Origin: Motacilla alba alba
Lineage: Eukaryota; Chordata; Aves; Passeriformes; Motacillidae
Reading direction: 5' to 3'
Length of the DNA stretch: 64,000 bases
Assembly (NCBI RefSeq): GCF_015832195.1
Contig: NC_052019.1
Location: forward strand, 43,527,016-43,591,015
This document shows positions 17,301 through 32,300 of the stretch, one piece after another. Both the position numbers and the translations under genes were made by a program. Position 1 is the stretch's first letter. The number at the start of each line of letters is the position of its first letter. Under the pieces are notes generated by a model, which was not told the origin of the DNA, did not search any database, and was given only the letters and a program-made list of their open reading frames with translations.

Positions 17301-20300
17301 CAGGCAGAGGCAAAAATGCTGTCTTTTGAGCAGCCTTTCATCAGCTTGTGTCATCAGAGGCAAATGCCTCTGAGTTTACAACAGAGTATTTGCACAAAGA
17401 TGTTTTCAGAGAGAGAAAATGGTTGGGTTTCAGACCCCTTTAGCAATAAGCTAAATCTGACTGGCATTTGTTACAATGAAAACTCCTTCTTCAAATTAAC
17501 CTTCGCAAGCAGTAAGGAGAAAGAGGCAATTTTGGAAGGAGTTTTGCTTGCCTAACTTCACCTGTGAAAAATACAAGCAGAGAAAACAAGACATTGTATG
17601 AGATGCCGTGTGCTGCTAATGCACACATATCCACCTAGAAGACGGAAGTAAGCCTGGACACCTCCTGGCTGTGGACTTACCTTCACAGCATAGGTAGTAG
17701 AAGGGTCCTTGGAGCAAGTGGCACAGTAATAAACCGCGTCCCCCGAGTCGCAGCAGGGCTTGTTGCACGCCAGCTTGAAGTGCGACCAGTTGTTCTCGTT
17801 GAAGCGCAGCTCGTTCTTCTGCTCGCGCATGAAGCAGTCCTCGCACTTGGTGACCAGGCGGCGCAGGGACTCGGCGTACAGGGCCCCCAGCTTGCTGTAC
17901 ACCCCCTCCTTGCTGTCGATGTTGCTCAGGAGGTTGTGGAGGCTGGAGGCCGAGGACACCTGGCTGGACACACTGAGCTGCGAGGAGGAGAGGGACTGGA
18001 GGTTTCTGCTGGGCCCGCAAGCCCCTGTGCTCTTAGCAGTGCTTGAGCCCCAGTAGCTGTTTCCTTTGGAGCTTTTCTCCAGGGACTCGGAGGAGGAGAA
18101 GGCACCAGGGCGGCCCCCCAGGCTGGCTGGGTGGACGAAGGGAGGCTCCTCTCGCAGGCACATATTGCTCTCAGAATGGCTGGCATTCAGCCTGGGGCTG
18201 GCAGCACCAGCTGCTTTGCCTGAAGATGCCTGTCCCCCAAAAAAGCCATCTGGAGAAGACACAGTTCTGATCACTGTCTTCTTCTGGGGCAGAGGGGGTG
18301 GGCAGCTGGGGGCAGAGGAGGGACCATCCTCAGTGGAGACAGGAAGGAAAGGGACAGAGGGAAATACTTGGCTCTCGGCTGGAGGGGGCGAGTGGTTCGG
18401 CTCAGATGAGTGTCCTAGGAGATAGCAACACACAAGAAGATGCCATGAGTGGGCCTTGCAGGCTGAGAGCACAGGTCCTTCTCCATTTCCCTGCCACTCC
18501 CAGGGCCCTGGCTGGGAAGAAAAGCAGCATGCCAAGTTACATCTGATCCCAGTTCATAGTCTTCAGCTATTCACAACTGCAAAGTTTCACTGGAGGGGTT
18601 AGGAATTTAATCCAGTTTAATAGAGCACGTTTGCAAAGCAGGCTGCAGCCAGCCATCCAGAGAAATGCACTTCCTCACCCTTGAAACCACTCCCTTATGA
18701 ACTGCATCTACAGTAGTAAAAAGGTAGTAGAGGGTAAATATTTAAGCTGTGATGTCATCCACAGGTAAGAATGAAGCACTTGATACAAGGACAATCTTTC
18801 AAACACAGCCTCTCTCACCTGGGAGCTGCCACCCAGTGCTTCAGCAGCAGGGCATGATAAGGAGAGACTGACTCACAGCACACAGCTCCAGCCCTCTGGC
18901 TGTACTGGAGCACTCTAAGTACATTGAACCTTTCTCTCTGCTTCACACTGGGGAAGGGTTGCTGAGAAAGCCTGGGATTTTGGCAATTTCCATTTTGCTG
19001 AAAAAAATCAGGCCTTCTCCCCACGGCCTGTTTTCCAGCTTATTCTTTGCTCAGAGGGCAGGTTGGCCCCACTACATAGCACTAAACCCCAAGCAGCTCC
19101 ACATGCCAACTGCACATGGATTGGGTTGGGATGGCTGGCTCATTTTGGGCAGCCATACCAGCTGCTTTCCTACCCAAGCCAGACTGGAGATGGGTAACAC
19201 ACTTACATGTCATGAAAGAAGTGGGACATTAAAAAAAGGACAGAAAGGTGATCTGACATTGAAATAAAGGGCAATAATTTCAGGTCACAGAGAAAGAACC
19301 AGTGTGGAGTGGAGGAGAAATTAAAAAGAAGAGAGACAATGATTCAAGGGAATTTATCTATACCACTTGAATGAGAAACGGGACTCTGCTAACAAGTCGC
19401 ATGCAAGTGTAAACCTTGAAAGGTGACAGGTGGGGTTTTGCTCCAAGCAAATAGCAAATAGTTTAGCAGACAGCACGATCTATGGCTTTCTTTAAATCTA
19501 TCTTCCAAAGCTGCAGAGAGGTAGCAAACAATCCTTCCTCCTCCCAAAGCTGTTGCTGAGGGTTCAGCTGCCAGCAGGCACTTCCTCACTGCAGCTTTCT
19601 GCCTGCTCCAGAGGAATGCCCTGGGGCATTTTCTGTGTCAGCCCGAGGAAGGCACTTGTCTCCTCACAGCCCAGGTGACTCACCAGCAATCACGTACAAC
19701 CTCCAAGTGCAGGGGCTCAGGTCCCTGAGCTCCCAGCCTGTCCTGGCGTGTCACTTGCAGGTTTGCACCAGCTGTGCTAGAGCAGCAATCCCTGTTAGCT
19801 GCTCCACCACCTGAGACCACATGAGGTGAGGGCAGATCCCCTGGTTCTCAGCTACCATAGTGGATGCTGGCACCATCTGGCCCTATCCCTCCCCACCAGA
19901 TTGTGGTAGCAGTGGTCAATTTTCATTTGTCTCCTCCAGTGCCAAGGCTCTCTGTATGCACCTCCATTAATCTATCCCATCACACCAACGTCTGAGAGAC
20001 ACCTCAGGAATGAGCAGCACAGATTTCAGCTTCTGCAGGTCTCCCATGCAAAGCTGTTTCAACAGCCCATTTCTGACAATATGCTCAGAAACAGCCCCAT
20101 AGGAAAAGTGAATCAGCAGATGTCTCTTTTGCCCCAGTGCTTGAGTGCTGAGCTATCTGAATCCTGTTGGACCCTTGCCCCAGGTGTGTGCCTGCATTGT
20201 ACACCCAGTTGCCCAGCAAGTGACTTCTCTCCAGTTTCAGCTCAGAAATACCTGCCTTAATAATTGAGATTCATGTCCCAAACTTTAGTGAAAACCCACA

Positions 20301-23300
20301 CATCTGCATCATACTCTAATGGGTCCACAGGAAAGATTCTCTCCATTAAAACCCTGTCAAAAGCCACAGGCAGGGATCACTCAGCATGGAACCTCTTGCC
20401 ACTTCCATCCACGGGGCTTTGGCAGAGGATAGAGCCAAGAGAAATTCTTCAGTGTGCAGTCCATGAGTACCTCATCAGAGGCATCTCTGCCAGGACATGC
20501 AGCTGAATCCCTGTTTCAAGAGACAAGATTTACTTGAGAGAGTCTTAGGAAACAAACGTCAGCACTGGAATCTTTGGCAACCGGTCCACATGCCTAGCCC
20601 ACAAATGCCAAACTGCTCTTAAGTTTTTTTATATGCTGCTGGGCTCTGCCCCAAGCAGAAGGTAATGAATTAACCTCTTTCACAGCTCTCCTAACAGTGC
20701 TCTGCACCTTCAGCATGGAGTCCTTCTGCATGTCAAGGGCTTAAAAGCTCTCCTCCACTTCATATTTTAACATCTGACAGCATAGCCAATTAATTTGAGC
20801 TCACCTCACTCAATGACTGACTGCACAGCTTCTTGCTTGCATCAGCAAGACAAACTGCATTTGAGTGTTCATTTAAAAACTCATCTTTCCCATGATGAGT
20901 TTAAACAGTTGCTTCTGTTAGTGAAGGCAGAGAAATCCTCTTGTTCCTATCATTTTTGACAGCAAAATGCTTCTGTGCCTAGCAAGTAAAAATCCAACAT
21001 ATGTGAGTTTTTCTTACCCCTGTGCAATTTCCTGGCAAGGTCTCACTCTCAGACTCTAAGTTAGTGGTGGAAAAACAGAGTTTCCAGAGCTCTGGCTCTT
21101 AATTTTATTGCTGTACATTGTTGCTCTTGGAAAGACAGAACTTCCACTACATGAAGGTTGCTCTTGCTAAGGAAATACTTTCTGAGCTGCTGAGCACGTT
21201 AGTGCATGTCTAAGTTACACACTGATGAAAAAAAGTGACTTCATAGTAAGTATTTTTTAATCTCAGTTAAACGAGTGCAGGCAGATTTTCCCCCTTAAGA
21301 AATAACTGGGAACACAATGAGAGGGAGAGATCATGTCTAGCACAAAACTCCTTCTGGTACTTCTCAAATCTATGTAGGACTTTCTATAGCAGGGCTTCTT
21401 GTGACAACGTGAAATGCACGAAGCACAAGCAGGATTGTTTTTATATGGAGATTTTATCTAGACCAGAGGAGATCTACAGGGTGAATGATATTGGCACGTG
21501 CTGAATGAAAGAGGAAAAAGTCAGTGATGCTGGTCTGACTCTGCCACGTTCATCTAGAGTGCATCAAGAGGCAGAAGGGTAGGAGAAGTGGGAAGATGAA
21601 GGGTCACTGGGGGAGCTGAGGACTGGACCCTCGTGACCTCTGCCCCGAGGATGCTGTCCCAGTGGGCAGCGGGTCTCAGGCACCATGCTACCTCTCCCAT
21701 GGCAGTGGTCACTTACTGCCATCACTGCCGGTCTGTGTGTCCGAGTCGAGGCTGTCGCTGGAGCCAGCCGTGAAGCTGACGTGGGTGCTCCTGAAGGGTG
21801 GGCTGAGGCTCTCTGCAGAGCTGTTGCTGACTCTCTCCAACTCAGTGTTACTTGGGTTCATTTTCAGAGCGTGCCTAGAGAGAGTGAAAGAGAAGTCAGG
21901 AGACAGATGGCAAAAGGATACCCTGCCTGCTTTCACATGGAGATTCAAGCTGAGAGCAGCCTTAGTTTGGTCTCTACCTATCCATACACAGTGCACTGCC
22001 ACGCCAAACTACCTCATTCCTGTGCACTTTTCTTCTTTCTCCAATACCTGGGGAGTTGCATCCCACAGACTCTGAGCAGGTTATAGGCTTGCAGTCCCCA
22101 TGCCAAACTAGTTGTGCTTGATCAGAGAGGGAAAGCTGGTGAGCCAAGAGCATTCAGCTGAAGTCTGTACCTCCTTTACCTAGAACATGTGAGGTCCTGA
22201 ACCACATCCTATTTTGGCCACTGCCACTCAGAAGTGGGGACCCACCAGTGTTTGCCTCCAACAAAATTCTCAAGGGAAGGAAGTAGCATCACTCCTCCCA
22301 TTTTACAGAAGGCAAGACGAGGCTGGGTGTGTGAACCCCATTCCTGCATGACAGAAGCACAGGTAGCAGAAGAGCCCACCATCTCCAACCGTGCATCACA
22401 GTTAACAACCAACACCTTACAAAACAAGAAGCATCGCTGCAGAAAACATGAGTCTGCCAAACTCAGAACCTACCACATAGTTTTTAATATAAGACCTGCA
22501 GTTTTCCATGCAGCTTCTGCCTAAAAAAATAAATAAACTAACCATAAACTGGGCTTATAACCTGTTAGGTCATGGTTTAAGTGACCAGTTTAGGCAAGCA
22601 GGAGTTTTTGCTAAGATAAAGAATTTCCCCTGCATTTTCGTCATGTTTCTGCCTTGGAAAACAACAGAAACTGTTGAAATCAGGCAGCACAGAAGAACAT
22701 AAACACTCTTAGCATCGGAACAGTTCCCATTCTGCCAGCCAGAACACAAAGGTTATCAGTCCACATTTTTTAAGTAAAACTGCCAATCTGCTGATAAAAT
22801 TCAACACATTGATTAAGAATGTAAAAAGGTTAGGAGCAGACTTGTACAGAAGTAAAAGGACTTCCACCAGCTATCTTGCTGGAAGGTATCCGGTGTTTCC
22901 TAATCAGACGGCTGAATGGCTGCTGAGAAAGACAAACAAAGGACATGCACGACCGTTTTCGTGTGGCACCCTGGTCACATGCATGGGACCCCTCCTCATC
23001 CAAAACTCCCAAGCACAGCAGACACAGACTTTTATTTGAGGATGGAGAAATGTTTCATTCCCAATCCAGACAAAGCACTTACTCTTGTGTCCACACCACC
23101 ACATGGAGAGCAGAGTGTATGAGAAGCCCGGAAGAAACTTCTGCCAGACTTCCTCATTTGCCTGAGCAGCCTTGGTCTAAAAATATGCAAGGGCTGATGA
23201 AAATAAGGCTGTAAAAACCAGTTCAGGTATACTTCAGCAGAGACACTGGTCTTCCACCAGTGATGAATTTATCACAGCAAGCCTCTATAGGACAATTTAC

Positions 23301-26300
23301 AAAACTTCACAATGCACCACACAAGTCACAGTTTAAAAAATGAGAGAGGGAGAAAGAGAGAGAGAGAGAGAGTTTGAGGGGTTTAGGTCTGTTATGATTA
23401 ATGCTGCTGAAGGCAACCAACTGCACTTAATTTTCTTTTTTTTTTTTTACTGTAAAGATGCAACTTTATCCTATAGCTTTCTCAGATGTTTAACATTTAG
23501 AAATTTGGGTGGAAAAAATGCAAGGGTGCACACCCATGCTGGTACACTGTCTGACCCGGCAAGAATCAAAAAAGCATTTGGATCCATCAGAAAAGAAGAT
23601 TTAGCAAGATATCCAGTCTTGATTCACACAGACGAGATGTTTTCTAACAAATTCCTTCCCCCAGCCCCCCCGAAACCGTGGTGCATTCCTGTTTCTTTCC
23701 CATCACTAAACACAAACTCACGGAGCTGCCTTACCATTCCCGCACTCAGAGAGAGATGAGACTTTGCTCGGCGCGGTCCAAGGTCCGCCGTGCACAGCCA
23801 CACCTATTCCTCCCCCGAGCAACCTGGGCGCAGCGGCCAGAGCCGTGCTGGCTGTGGCCCTTGCTGCGCTCAGTGTGGGTGAAGTCAGATGCAGAGAGAG
23901 CCCCGTTTCCTCCCCGCAGCGCCGTGACTGATGTAAAGCGCAGTTCCTGAATAGGCGCACCGAAATAGAAATTGTTTGCCGCGTAAACGACATCCTGCTC
24001 TTGTTTCAGATGTTACAGCCGGGCCAGCTAATACCTCCTGGAATTACCTCTGCCTCACATCTCCCTCTTTTCCTATGAGCTGCTTGAAGCCCAGGGTGCA
24101 GCCTGCACAGATCAAAATACCACCCGCTCCACCGAAGTATTACTACTGAAAACTTGCTAGGGTCAAACTCTCCCATTTCAGTAAAATTCCACCCCAAGAG
24201 CTGAACAGCTCATCATTGCAACAGCCTGTGGGACCTTGATTTACAGCTACCCCAAGCATCCCCTGCTTTGCTAGTATTCCTTCCACCTCACCTGAGTGCA
24301 AGGGCACAGGTGGCTATTTTCTGTCTTGCCCTTTTCACCAAAGGATATTGGAAATCACCAAAGGGTGTTGGAAATAAAGAGCACAACCCATCTTAAACCC
24401 AAAGAAAACACTGGGTTTGTGCCCTGCACCACTGACTTGTAAACATCTGTGGGCTACACTCCTCTTCAAAAAGATGTAACAGTAGTTAATTTACATCAAT
24501 TTAAAAATGCCTGCTCAGCACCTAAAACATAACCAGCAACTTCAAGAGCAGCACCAGAGCTGTCATCGTGTGCCTGTGCATAAAGAACAGGTCACCAGAG
24601 TCAGCTCTCCCAATCTAATAACCTAAACCCACAGGATTTCACAGATTTTCAGCTCTCCAACTATTCTGGTAGCTTTAAATAAACTTCAGTTACTCAACAT
24701 CCTCCATGTAACAGCCTGGCATATTCAGGCAACCCTTCCAGTTCCCTATTTCCAAGCTTTCCCATCATAAACAATTTCATCCAGCTGACTTTCCACATGA
24801 TTCTCACAGTCCTGCCTAAAACAATTCAAGACTGAAAAGAGTGGTCTTGTAAAAAAGCACACCAAAACAAAACAACCCCCCCCCCCCCCCCTCCCCAACC
24901 CCATAGTTTGGAGTTCCCTTAACACTGAAAAGGGACCCGGCTCGTTTCCCTTGTCTCAGGTTGCAACTCTAGCCAGGGCCCGCTTAATCTTTCCCATGTC
25001 TCAATTTGACTAGTAGCCATGTGTATAATTTCACATTTCTCCACAGATCAGGGTCCCACCTAATGCTGCTGCAGGACTCCAGCATCACCAATTGCACGCT
25101 TTACACTTCTCAGAGAGACAGTGGTGATGGGCCCAAAGCCTGGCTCCCATAACCACAGAAGACCCACATGCCTTGGGATATTGCCCCAGGAATCCCTGGA
25201 CTTTGGACATACCTTCCTCTTGAATTTCCTGACTGATATTTGACATGGAGATCTGGTTACTTCCCACAAGTGCAATGGGCAGGTTTTGAGAGCAGGAGGC
25301 CCCTCAGACAGAAAAGCTGCCAGGCTCCCGCTCGCTCCTTTCCCGCAGCCATCCCACGGGCAGCACTGTCCCGCTGTTGGCAGCACTGGAGGACGTGCAA
25401 GGCACCTCTGCCCTGCACAGAGCCACGGTCACTCTGCAGTGCCATCATGGGTGTCTCCCGGCCTTGCTGTGCCAGCAGGAGGAGGACACTCCTCCTCAGC
25501 ACAGATGACAGGACTGAACAGATAACAGAGATGCTGAGCTTTATAAATCATGTGACAGAGCAACGAGGAGAGGAGAAAGAGAGCACACAGAGATCACCAC
25601 ACAGCAAACTGCACTCCAGGAGGTGTTTGGTGATAATGTCAACAAGACACCTCCTCCCAATATAAAATAATGGAACTAATGCACAGAAGAGAGAAAAGCC
25701 AGACTGCATTATGGCATCAAACATAACATATGGCTAGGCATAATTATTACACAAGAGGAAGCACCATTGTACCATATGCTTGTCTATCATGAAATGTGAA
25801 TAATTATATCTTCCTCCTCTTGCCACTTGCTGTTTCTTCCAGCATCTTCCCCTGGTTGCAGAGGGAAATTAAAACCCAGCATACAGGAGCTTACAACATT
25901 TGAAGCTTAGATTTGTATTTATCCTTCTGCTATCAGCTGGCAAATGTGGAGAAACCAAAACTGAGGTAAGGAAAAGAAAGGATTTTGAAGAACTAGCTTT
26001 GTTCAGAGGGATACTCTGCTCCTCCCTGTACTAGAGGGGTTTTATGTAGCATGGGTTAAGTTGAAACAAGGGTTTGGAGTCTGGAGATGCACAGGAAAAT
26101 TCAGATAAGGTACAGAATTCATATGGTAGGTGAGTCAAAAATTAAATCACTCCATACTCTAATGTGGTGAAGAGGGTAAAGAATCTCATTTCAATTTCCA
26201 CCTCTGTGCTTTTTTAAGTGGTAAGACAGGAAACACACAGAAGAGTGAATTACTTTAATTTTAAAAGAAACAAACTCTCCTAAAAGATAAGCTGATAGAT

Positions 26301-29300
26301 CACAACCTTTTAAGCCAGTGTGTTTTGTCACTGGGGTACGCCCTGACGCTGAGCTCCAAGGAGAAATGCGTGCCTCAGGAATGGTAAAAAAAGAGGAATA
26401 TTCTGCCTCAGATACAGTTGCTGCTCTGTCACAGACTGACTCCTGGCAAGAACACACAGCACAGCCCCACCAGCCAGCACCACCTCCCCAGCGAGGAACA
26501 AACCTGGCTCTTTTCCTGGCAATCCAGTTCCCAACACCTGGCTCTTCTCCTGTGATCCAATTCCCAGCATTGCAGTTTTTCTGTAACACTCCTGTGCTCC
26601 GCTCCCTCCGGCAGCAAGCAGTGGCAGCAGCACCGGAACAGGCAATCCTGGCACTCCTCAGGCTCTTTCTCCCTGGCTGTGTTCAGCAGTGACAGGTGTG
26701 GGGAAGTGCTGTGCTGCACCTTTGCTACCCCATGCCAGCACACTCAGCAAATTTCAGAAGCTTTTTTTGCCACTGCCTTTTGAAGGTGGCACTAATTGTG
26801 ATGAAAGCAGCTCAAGATGCAAAACAGCATCAGTGTTTTCTTTCTTTAAGAGGCACACAAAATAAACTAGCCATCAAGGTTTTGGAGGCTAGAAGAAACC
26901 ACGAGGAACATTTACGCCTGACCCTCTGCATAAGAGAGACATAAATTTCAGCAAAGATTCATTCCTCATGCCAAGAAACTGAAGGCCAGACTAGAGCGTT
27001 TTACACCAAAGAGCCTTTAAATCATCATTGCACGTACACGTCCTGGGGATCCTACTTTCCCTGGTGAGCTCCTTCCCTAGCCAACTACCTTCCCAGCTTT
27101 TGGAAGAAAAGCCACCATCTTCCCCTTTCAGCCTTTTCCCCCTTGTAATTATACTTATTTGTCATTCTGTTTCAGACCAAGCCAACATCAAATATCTGTA
27201 ATCTTTCAAACAAGCAGAAAAAAGAGGATTGCATGAAGAAATAGTTGCAAGAGATCCAGAGCAGCTTTATATAGGATCAAAACCAGGCACATATTCATTA
27301 TTTTCCTTTTTTTTGTGACAACTTTTAAACCCCCCTGAAATCGCTCCTTCTGCCATCCTAAGAGACAGCTTATTTCCAAACCAGAGCTTCCTCAGTCTCT
27401 GGAAGGAATTTACCCTGTAAAAAATCTTTCCCTTTTAATTGTTAAAGCCAAGATGAACCAAACAAAATCTACAGACTCACTTTTTCTTTCTCTGCTTTAT
27501 AACTAGTCAAACACACATGCAAGTTTTCCTTAAAATAAGCAATTAAATTTCATTAGGAAAGTCAAACAGGCAAACCTAATTTTCCAGCATGAAATCTAAA
27601 TGCCTTGCTGCAGCTTGAGATCTAGAAGGAAAAAGGACAGTTTCATGGCTTTCCTGCAGCTGAGATGAACCCTGATCTGCTAAGCCCCCAGCCCCAAGCC
27701 TGTGCCACAACCAGGTCTACACTGGCTTCACCTCCATCTGCCAAAGCAGCTTTTGCAGCTGAGCCACCAGGGAATGTCCTGGGCTGAGGTGCTCTCTCAG
27801 TGTGGGGAGTATGTAAGCCTAACAGAAGGATCAGTGGCTCTTCCATCAGGGACAAGCACATGTTCACAGGCTGCCCAGCACTAGGAGAGCGTGGATGTGC
27901 CTCGGAGTCATCTTTGTGATTCTGGTTCTTCAGGTATTTGGCTGCAGCCCAGGACAAACAGAGGGGGTGTTCCTCCAGCACCAGGCCATGGCCGAAGCTG
28001 CAACAATTGCCCAGGGTGACACAATGCCACCACGGTGATTTTACCAGCTGTGCGTGCAGCCATCCCTCCTACCACCATGGCTCCTGCGCTGACACGTTCA
28101 GAGCAGCCACAGTTTTGCTTGAGACAAAAGACAGAGCACCCTCAAAGCAAAGAAACAAAGCAGGGCTTGCAAAACCTGAGTCTGATCAGATCACTCCTTA
28201 CTGCTCCTCAGCTGGCTGGGCTCCCTGGGCTCCAGCTTAGGTAGCTGGAGGCAGGACTAAGCTCTTTTTGAGTAAGGTGCCCCAGGGCTCAGCTACAGGC
28301 ATCAAGGCCTTTGGGAGACAAATACTTGAAGCACAACCTGCCCTGCAGCCACAGGGGTAACCAACACCTACCTCAACCACCTGGCAGGGTTTACAGCTCT
28401 GCCAGAGATCCCAGTCATGGATGCCACGTGTTCCCTCACCTCAGTTTCCCTGCCTAGTTTCACACAGGCTTTCTGGCACACAGATGCTTCCATCAGGGTG
28501 ACTCAAAAGCAACTGTTAGAACTGGCATAGCCCAATTGCATCAGGAGCATGAAATTGCCCCTCAAAGGGGCAGAAAATGCTCCACGCTCCTCTGGGGTCA
28601 TAACACCACACAGCGGACAAGAGCAAATACATCTGTGTGCTCATTTGCTTGTGGATCTTTTGTTCCCTCTGACTTCAGCAGGCATGTGGCATCAAAGCAG
28701 GAAGCCCAACATTAAGAAGAACTAAAGCCACTTGTTCATCTCTTCCCTTCCCTTGAGAAACCTCATTTGTTGGCCTCTTGGCCAATTTAAAACACTAGTT
28801 CCCTGGGTTAGCCAGTCCTCAAACACATGGAAAATTCACAGTCTCATCCTGTAGGTCAGTGATGCCTACACATGAGCTTGACCATGGACCCCAAGGCCAA
28901 GTTCTCCTCCAAATACCCACCCCTTCTCTTGACTTGTAAATAAAGGAGCTGGAGTCAAATCTGTTGTGCAATGCACAGTTTCAGGCAGCAAAACTGCCAC
29001 ATACAATAAAGCAAATATGGGACACCTGCAAAAGGAGAAAGTATCCTTCCCTGGTATATTCAGACAACATAATTAATGGAGAGAAAAACAAATTTTCTTC
29101 CCCCATTTGACCTTTGTTTTATTTATTTTTTGCTTAGCAGGGCTATTTCCTTCCCAGATGGACAGCACTCCCTCCCTCACTTTTGTTTGGGGCCTGCCTG
29201 CAAACCTGACTTGCAGGAAAGCAGAGAGCAGAAGGTTGCCTGAAGCCAGGTGGCTCCCACACACAACAAGCCCACGTCGGCAAGCTCCAATTACCTGCTT

Positions 29301-32300
29301 GCAGGCAAGGAGCCCTCCCTGGGAAATTGCAGCTTCGAGAGTTCACCTTGGAAGCAGAAAGTCATTAGAGCCAAACTGAAAATGTTGATTTTGGAGGCCC
29401 TTGTTATTAGCATCAAGAAAAGTTGCCCAGTCCCACCTACAAGAGAAGACTGCAGCCAGGTTTTCTATGCTATTCAACATCAAGGAACTCCCAAAACAGA
29501 ATGCAGCTGACCTGGGAAAAACCAGCCATCCCCAGCATGGACCTTTTCCGCCTTGAATATTGGGACTTAAGGCCATACCTTGCAGCCCTGAAGGGCTTTT
29601 ACAAGTGCACATGACATTCAAACCAAGACTTGCAAAGATCAGATAGCTTTTCAGAGTAAAAGGACAAATAGCTTTACAGCTGTGCAGTCACCCCCCCCAT
29701 GCTCCTGAAAGCCCACCTTTGGACAGAAAAGGAGGAAAAACGAATGGGAAGCACCTCTTAGTCAATGAACTCCTGCAGCAACCATCCCAATTGCAAAGGG
29801 TTAATAGACCAGCATGCACACACTCACGGGGCTGTACCTAGACTGCTTTTTCGGCGGCGGCGGCGGTGGCGGTGCAAGCTCCACACCATTGCTCTTGTCT
29901 TTAGGGAACTCAAAGGAGAAAGAAGAAGATTTGGTCATTCCACTCTGGCTCTCCAGTATCGGGCTGTCATCCACAAAGTCAGCAGCAGCTCTTCCACTCT
30001 CAACTCCTACTGTCCACGGGTGGTTTGAGACCTCCTGCTCCTCCTCCTGCTCCTCCTCCTCCTCCTCTATTCGGCCCTGCTTGGTCCATGTTGGGTTATA
30101 GTATTTCTGCCTCCTGTCATAGGACGTGCCTGCCAGGCCTCTACTGGACTCCTCCACAGAGACCCCATTCACATGAGTGCAGGGAGAAGGGGCCACCCCA
30201 AAGGCACCTGTATCAGTACAGCTCCTCGGCAGCAGCTGAGCGCCAGCTCCGTCATGGCTGTTGTCATCACCAAACCTTCCCAGGTGAGAGCTGACTGGGG
30301 GCACACGGCTCCCCTCACTGCCTGGCTGGCTGGTTTTGGACATCTTTGGGGGAATGGCTGGACTCTCAGTAAGCGAGGTCTTGACAGGAGCTGCCAGATG
30401 AAATCTTGTGCTGTTTTCACATCCAGATGCTTGAAAAATCTGTCCAGACTCAATAGCAGGTGATGAAGTCCCAAAATCAGGGTGGGAAGTGGGGCTGATA
30501 CATGGCCACTGAACTCCTACTGCTGAGTCAGGGCTGCTGAGGAATATTGTCTTGTGATCATCCTCAGTGTGTGCTGTCATTACAGTTATCTTTGCTGCCA
30601 CCTGGCCAGTGGAGTCCTGGTGCTCCTTCTCACCTCCCAAAGCCCAGCCACCATCCCGCCACAACCCATCAGCTTTCTCCATGGCAGTGCCGTGGGCCAG
30701 CTTCTCTGCTTTTGTCTGGCTGCCAACAGCCTTCAGCTGTGCCTTCCTCCTCTTGGTGCTCTCGGCATAGATGGGATCACCATGGGCTGGCTCGGTGCGG
30801 CGAGGGCGCTGCGGCTCCACCAGAGCCTGCTGAGGGGTGCTTGAACTCTCAGTGCGGGGGCCTCCAGTGACAGAGGGCTCCCCAGGGAGAGGCGACTCAT
30901 CATCCTGATGGGACAAAGCAAGGGCAGCTGCCTTGCAGCTCCCTGTGGTCTCAGGGAGGGTGGCAGACTCAGTGTGGAGAGCCAGGTTTTTTTTCCTGTC
31001 TGAACACAGGGCATAGGGAAGAGGATCACTCTGGTCTTTCGTGATGCAGAAGGCCACGTTCACAGCTCTGCGCTCCTCTTCGCTGAATTTGACTGCCCGA
31101 CCACTTGGCCTTGGAATCTCGGGAGCATCCCTCTGCCTCCACCCGCTGGGAGTGTGACTCTCCTTCTCACACTGTGCAGCCTTTTCCTCTGTGCAACACG
31201 GCTCCCAGGGCACAGGGTGCTCTTTGTGGCAGCTTGTGATTGAACAGTACTCGCCCCCTTCGCTTTCCAAGACAGAGGAGATGTGACCACAGTCACGTCC
31301 CGAAGGGAGTGCTGCTGCTTCTCTGGCTTGGGAAGAAGTGTTTCTGCTGGAGTTAGTGGTGCCTCTGTCTCCCAAGGCAGATGGATTAGGGCAGGGGACC
31401 TGATGAGGCAGGGCACCCTTGTCTTTACCTCTGTCCTCCTGCTTGCCCACCTCACCCACAAGTACCAGGCTGTGGATGGAGACGTTTCTCTCCACTCGAC
31501 TCTCCAGGCCACGCAGACCCACCATGGAGTAGCTGGGAGGACAGCAAGACAAGCAGTCGCTGGGCTGGTTGTGAAGGAAAGGCTTTCTCACACCACCATT
31601 GCCAAAATTGTCAAGGCAGAGGCGCTGTGCATCTCCTGATTTCAGGAGGAGCTGCTTGCCAGAAATCATGCCCCAGCTGACCTGGATGGGTCAAAGAGAC
31701 AAATTCCCTGTCAGAACATACACGTGCAAAATGAAAGACAAATAAAATCTAAGCAAATCCACAAACTGCAAAAACAAAAGCCAAGCTCTGCAGAACAGCA
31801 CTCTGGAATTCACCATCTATTTTGCTGTGCTCACCTCACCGCTAATTTCCACAAACCTTTCCAGGGAAAACTACACTTGTCGTATTTCCTGGACCATTTG
31901 TAATCCTTGCATTACCAACAATAGCAATGCACTGGAATAAGACATTCTCCTTTCTCTTCCTATGGGTTTGCTGCCAGAAACATGTCCAACCTGTCATCCT
32001 GTCTGTGAATCACTGTGCAATTAAAGATTCAGAGAGCGAAGGAATATTTGCACCTCTCTCTGCTTATTTTCATTTCATTTCACACTGCTCCAGAGTGTGT
32101 GACTCCAGAACACAGACACTGACTATCATGGGTTATCCTGGGATAGCAGCTTGGCTATGTTCAGAAGCAGGGATTGCGGAGCAGGCACGCCAAATCTGCA
32201 CGCACAGATCAAACACCACCACCAATGGCAGCTCGCACTCGTGTGCCCTTCACCCCTTAGAAGAAAAGAAAGAAACAGCAGCGAGAGGCTAAGAGAGCTG

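Larger units (their letters stand above)
21875..29837. other. PRAG1 intron 2 (8 kb)
   Basis: Largest intron. It holds a GA microsatellite, a 16-base C run and two short tandem duplications (listed separately). Open frames such as those at 23.3-24 kb and 26.3-26.7 kb lack splice context and family resemblance. No nested gene was recognised. Confidence 0.5.
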
